A program made the position numbers and the translations under genes. From the NCBI GenBank assembly GCA_016302015.1, contig JAEDOJ010000012.1, forward strand, positions 1-16,433: a stretch of DNA of 16,433 nucleotides, in the 5' to 3' direction. The stretch's first letter is position 1. Each line of letters opens with the position of its first letter. Below the pieces are notes generated by a model, which was not told the origin of the DNA, ran no database searches, and saw only the letters and a list, made by a program, of their open reading frames with translations. Source of the stretch: Oscillospiraceae bacterium. Its GTDB lineage: Bacteria > Bacillota_A > Clostridia > Oscillospirales > Oscillospiraceae. This document shows, piece by piece, positions 14,259-16,433 of the stretch.

Positions 14259-15464
14259 TTATTTCAGTGAGATACAGGACTTGGGGCAAACGCTGAGGCA
14301 AAGGCCGCAGCCCCGGCACACAGAGGCGTCTACCCTGGGGACGGAGCCCTTCACATGGGTCAGCGCTCCAAAGCCCGCATCCTGACAGGCGGTAGCGCAG
14401 CTTCCGCACTTCAGGCAGTTGGCCTGATCAATGGTGCAAAGCTGGCGGTTGTTCCGATCCAGCTCAGAGTGATCCACCAGATACTTCAGGGAGCTGCCCG
14501 CCATCTCATCCAGAGAGCTGTAGCCCTTCTCCTCCAGATAGCCCAGCAGACCCTTCCGCATATCGGAGACCATCTTAAAGCCATACTTGGAAATGGCCGT
14601 GCAAACCTGAACGTTCCTTGCGCCCAGGAGGATAAATTCCGCTGCGTCCCGCCAGTTGCTGATGCCGCCGACGCCCGCCACGGGAATCTCCAGCTCCTTG
14701 GTGATCTTGGAGACGCAGCCAAGGGCAATGGGCTTGATTCCGGGGCCGGACAAGCCGCCCCAGGTGGAGTAGCCGCCGATGTTTAGCTTGGGATAGCCGG
14801 TTTCCAGATCAATACCGATAAATCCACGGACAGTATCAATGGCGCACAGGGCGTCCGCCCCGCCTTTGACCGCTCCCTTGGCAATGTCCACAATGTCCGT
14901 AACATTGGGGGTCATCTTGACAATGATGGGTGTCCCCTTCTTCGTTGCGTTCTTAATGACCCGGGTCGTCTTCTCCATCAGGTCACGGTCGGCTGCGGGA
15001 ATGGCATTGCTGGCGTGGTCCGCATCCCCCGCGATGCTGTGCTCGCCCTGAGGGCAGGACATACTGCATTCGATCATATCCGCACCGGCTTCCTCCAGCC
15101 GGTTTACCAGCTCCAGCCACTCGTCGTCTCCGGAAGCCATAATGCTGCCGATGAAGCGGCGGTCGGGGAAGAGCTGCTTGAAATAGGCGATTTCTTCCTG
15201 AATCTCCTCGATGGTTCTCTCGGAGATCAGATCGATATTGTAGAACAGAGACTGGGTCTTGCCTGCGAAGGGCAGACCGGCCATATTCGGCTCCGCCAGT
15301 TGGGGGCAATGCTTGGGTAGGGCCGTGGTCTTGAAGACGATGCCGCCCCACCCGGCCTCCAAAGCCCGGCGAACCTTCTCACGACTGTCAGAGGAAGGAG
15401 AAGCTGCAACAGTGAAGGGGTTTTCAAATGTTACACCGGCAAAATCAATGTTTAAATTTTTCAT
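14259..15464 (-). CDS. PreA-like FMN oxidoreductase with two 4Fe-4S clusters (dihydropyrimidine dehydrogenase family)
   Basis: A 401-residue protein homologous to PreA and the C-terminal half of mammalian dihydropyrimidine dehydrogenase (DPD). The FMN barrel (about 1-330) keeps the catalytic cysteine C137 (SMSCPQG), the lysine K183 in VKMTPNVTDI and N76 in YNIDLIS. The ferredoxin tail binds two clusters: C350, C353, C356, C360 and C383, C386, C389, C393. DPD saturates the 5,6 double bond of uracil or thymine. Here two of three pyrimidine-binding asparagines are changed (S134 and D210), so another ring is likely reduced. No PreT-type flavoprotein partner is present in the window. It is the first gene of the operon, with AGAAAGG 11 nt before ATG and a strong regulated promoter upstream. 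Confidence 0.88.
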   Translation of the reverse strand: MKNLNIDFAGVTFENPFTVAASPSSDSREKVRRALEAGWGGIVFKTTALPKHCPQLAEPNMAGLPFAGKTQSLFYNIDLISERTIEEIQEEIAYFKQLFPDRRFIGSIMASGDDEWLELVNRLEEAGADMIECSMSCPQGEHSIAGDADHASNAIPAADRDLMEKTTRVIKNATKKGTPIIVKMTPNVTDIVDIAKGAVKGGADALCAIDTVRGFIGIDLETGYPKLNIGGYSTWGGLSGPGIKPIALGCVSKITKELEIPVAGVGGISNWRDAAEFILLGARNVQVCTAISKYGFKMVSDMRKGLLGYLEEKGYSSLDEMAGSSLKYLVDHSELDRNNRQLCTIDQANCLKCGSCATACQDAGFGALTHVKGSVPRVDASVCRGCGLCLSVCPKSCISLK

Positions 15465-15570
15465 TGGTCTATGTACCTTTCTCTGATCCCAGTCAGATCA
15501 GTCTGATTCTTTACCGCATTGTTGCGGTCGTTATCCTCAAGTCCGATATGCGATATATCACTCTCTTTAT
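15465..15570 (-). promoter_or_regulatory. Structured 5' leader of the catabolic operon
   Basis: From the predicted start near 15570 to the ATG there are about 105 nt. They contain two small hairpins: ACCGCA/TGCGGT (15513-15518 and 15523-15528) and CTGATC/GATCAG (15483-15488 and 15496-15501). The second sits directly against the Shine-Dalgarno sequence at 15477-15483. I see no match to a purine, 2'-dG or PreQ1 riboswitch core and no terminator alternative, so ligand sensing by RNA is not claimed. Confidence 0.45.
15551..15560. promoter_or_regulatory. Operator-like site 1 (CGATATATCA), just downstream of the transcription start
   Basis: The sequence GCGATATATCACTC at 15550-15563 shares the 12-base arm GATATATCACTC with site 3. 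It lies about 11-20 bp downstream of the predicted transcription start, a classical position for a blocking repressor. Probable GntR-family target, by inference. Confidence 0.6.
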
Positions 15571-15576
15571 AGCCTA

Positions 15577-15605
15577 AGTATATTCCCCTTTTTTCAGATT
15601 GTCAA
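15577..15605 (-). promoter_or_regulatory. Sigma-A promoter of the catabolic operon
   Basis: A perfect TTGACA (15600-15605) and TATACT (15577-15582, five of six) are separated by exactly 17 bp on the minus strand. Predicted start near 15570. It drives the preA-like gene and, given short or overlapping junctions, probably the genes down to 1051. Such a near-consensus promoter would be strong unless repressed, which fits the adjacent palindromes. Confidence 0.85.
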
Positions 15606-15707
15606 TACACAGGATGCCCAAATTTTCGACAATATTTTGTGCAATCTGCCTGAATTCAACCGTAAGATTTCGTTTTTATGGGCACAATATCAGACATCAG
15701 TAGAACG

Positions 15708-15717
15708 TGATATATCA
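15708..15717. promoter_or_regulatory. Operator-like site 2 (TGATATATCA)
   Basis: A perfect 10-bp palindrome centred 157 bp upstream of the centre of site 1, close to fifteen helical turns, and 16 bp from site 3. Its last two bases overlap the end of the 26-bp palindrome around site 3. It lies roughly 140 bp upstream of the predicted transcription start. Inferred role: auxiliary operator for DNA looping or a cooperative site. Confidence 0.6.
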
Positions 15718-15741
15718 GTTGAGTGATATATCACTCAACTG
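15716..15741. promoter_or_regulatory. Operator-like site 3: perfect 26-bp palindrome around TGATATATCA
   Basis: Thirteen bases (CAGTTGAGTGATA) are followed immediately by their exact reverse complement (TATCACTCAACTG) with no loop, so it is a protein-binding palindrome rather than an RNA hairpin. The core TGATATATCA is at 15724-15733. It is about 155-165 bp upstream of the operon's predicted start and no gene is read divergently from it. Likely bound by a dimeric regulator, most simply the GntR protein encoded at the operon's end. Confidence 0.7.
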
Positions 15742-15790
15742 TTGTCTCTCCCCTGCACGGGAATCCAGACTCCAAATTTCGATCATACGC

Positions 15791-15821
15791 AAAAAGAGAC
15801 CACCCGCAAGGGGGTGGTCTC
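15791..15821 (-). terminator. Rho-independent terminator for the upstream surface-protein gene
   Basis: A perfect 10-bp stem GAGACCACCC/GGGTGGTCTC (15796-15805 and 15812-15821) with a 6-nt loop is followed on the minus strand by TTTTTGCG. It lies about 150 bp past the stop of the gene ending at 15972 and insulates the catabolic operon from it. Confidence 0.85.
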
Positions 15822-15933
15822 AGACTGTTGAAAAAGTCCAGCTTATGCGGGGCTTTTTCCATATATTTTTGCCTCAATATGCTCAAAACCACAGTTTTGC
15901 ATAACGCAAAACTGTGGTTTGTCGACAGTCTGA
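15820..15933. repeat. Nested inverted-repeat element (possible miniature element)
   Basis: Twelve-base ends (TCAGACTGTTGA at 15820-15831 and TCGACAGTCTGA at 15922-15933, one G-T wobble) bracket about 114 bp. Inside are a hairpin with GAAAAAG/CTTTTTC ends (15830-15859) and a perfect 15-bp stem with a 5-nt loop (AAACCACAGTTTTGC at 15886-15900 pairing with 15906-15920). There is no coding content and no obvious target-site duplication. It may be a small non-autonomous repeat or simply a stacked 3'-end structure. Confidence 0.5.
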
Positions 15934-15957
15934 GGCCCGTGCCAAAGCACGGGCCTC
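15932..15957. terminator. Strong hairpin directly after the surface-protein gene
   Basis: A perfect 11-bp GC-rich stem GAGGCCCGTGC/GCACGGGCCTC has a CAAA loop and lies 14 nt past the stop codon at 15972. On the minus strand it lacks a U-tract, so it is more likely an mRNA 3'-end stabiliser than a stand-alone terminator. On the plus strand it is followed only by TTGTTATG. The U-tract terminator at 15791-15821 completes termination. Confidence 0.55.
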
Positions 15958-15971
15958 TTGTTATGCAAATA

Positions 15972-16433
15972 TTATACGAGCTTCCAAATGGTAATCACAC
16001 GGCTGTATTCGCTGGTGGAGTTGGAAAGCGCATATGCTCGGAACTGGGGAATGCCGCCGGAAGGCAGACGGAAGAACAGTGCGCGTTGGGTGCTGGCAGA
16101 TTCCGTAGCCAACAGGAACAGCTCGGAGGCGCCTTCGCCACACGTGAAGCGGAAGCTTGTGCCTTCCGCACCAATGCCCAGTTTAGTACTGCTTCTCCAG
16201 ACAATTGCGCCCTTGTCGGTGCACAGGGTATTGCCCTCGCCGATGGTCCAAACAGCACTGGCCTCGCCCAACTCCAGCTTGCCATCCGTAACGGAAACCG
16301 TTGACGCAACCAGAGCGTCGCCGGAGGTCTCATCGGTCAGAGCATAGAGAATCCCGTTATGCTCCACGACAACCGCGATGGTATCGCCGACTTCCACGGA
16401 CTCTGCAATGACCCATTCGCCCTCGGCGGGTTC
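15972..16433 (-). CDS. C-terminal end of a probable large surface/secreted protein (partial)
   Basis: The frame is open to the window edge, so only the last 153 residues are visible (EPAEGEWVIAESVEVGDTIA to SRVITIWKLV). The GTG at 16397 has no ribosome binding site and is unlikely to be the true start. The segment is beta-rich, with short strands and many Gly, Ser and Thr. It ends in a pattern (GIPQFRAYALSNSTSEYSRV then ITIWKL) resembling the C-terminal repeat domains I recall in large extracellular nuclease/5'-nucleotidase-like and Ig-repeat proteins of gut Clostridia. No catalytic motif is visible here. If it were an extracellular nucleotidase it could supply nucleosides to the neighbouring importer, but the operon is separated by terminators. 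That link is speculation. Confidence 0.6.
   Translation of the reverse strand, partial: EPAEGEWVIAESVEVGDTIAVVVEHNGILYALTDETSGDALVASTVSVTDGKLELGEASAVWTIGEGNTLCTDKGAIVWRSSTKLGIGAEGTSFRFTCGEGASELFLLATESASTQRALFFRLPSGGIPQFRAYALSNSTSEYSRVITIWKLV

Noticed and set aside
14122..14409. N-terminal extension of the molybdenum subunit to an upstream ATG at 14409
   Set aside because: The extra 96 codons translate the end of the preA-like gene in another frame, plus intergenic sequence. The ATG at 14121 has AAGGAG at proper spacing and begins with family-like sequence.
15465..15570. Purine riboswitch in the operon leader
   Set aside because: The two small hairpins do not form a purine-riboswitch three-way junction and no conserved core is visible.
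15723..16304. Plus-strand open frame spanning the operator region and the surface-protein gene
   Set aside because: It runs through the operator palindrome and terminator hairpins and is the shadow of the minus-strand gene. There is no ribosome binding site and no domain.

Overview
The window looks like a chromosomal segment of an anaerobic gut Clostridia bacterium, most likely Oscillospiraceae. This is inferred from the GC-rich coding bias, clear GGAGG-type ribosome binding sites, sigma-A promoters, and gene families typical of that group. Every gene I can support is on the minus strand, so transcription runs from high to low coordinates.

Right edge (15972-16433): the C-terminal end of a probable large surface protein. 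It is followed by about 170 bp of nested hairpins (15791-15957), the last of which forms a minus-strand terminator. Next comes a regulatory region (15465-15790) with a strong promoter (TTGACA, 17 bp, TATACT), three copies of a TGATATATCA-like operator, one of them inside a perfect 26-bp palindrome, and a leader of about 105 nt.

Central operon (15464 to 1051), in order of transcription: a PreA-like FMN/iron-sulfur oxidoreductase; molybdenum, FAD and 2Fe-2S subunits of a xanthine dehydrogenase family hydroxylase; ATPase and two permeases of a BMP-type (nucleoside/purine class) ABC importer; a creatininase-family amidohydrolase; the importer's lipoprotein, broken by a 1-bp frameshift in this sequence; a HyuA-type hydantoinase; an SsnA-type aminohydrolase; and a YgeY-type M20 hydrolase. 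Many junctions overlap or are 1-60 bp apart. A GntR/FCD regulator follows with its own strong promoter, then a terminator at 273-303. Beyond it, at the left edge, are six 42-bp tandem repeats.

Interpretation: this is a self-contained anaerobic route for an N-heterocycle, most plausibly a purine or purine-derived base. The substrate would be imported by the ABC system, hydroxylated by the molybdoenzyme, reduced by the PreA-like enzyme, then opened and trimmed by the four hydrolases under GntR control. HyuA, SsnA and YgeY homologues are known companions of selenium-linked molybdenum hydroxylases and of gut-bacterial purine/urate catabolism. The combination here is different: it adds an orphan PreA-like reductase with a changed substrate pocket and a creatininase homologue, and it lacks YgeX, YgeW and YgfK within the window. 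The actual substrate is not proven by sequence.
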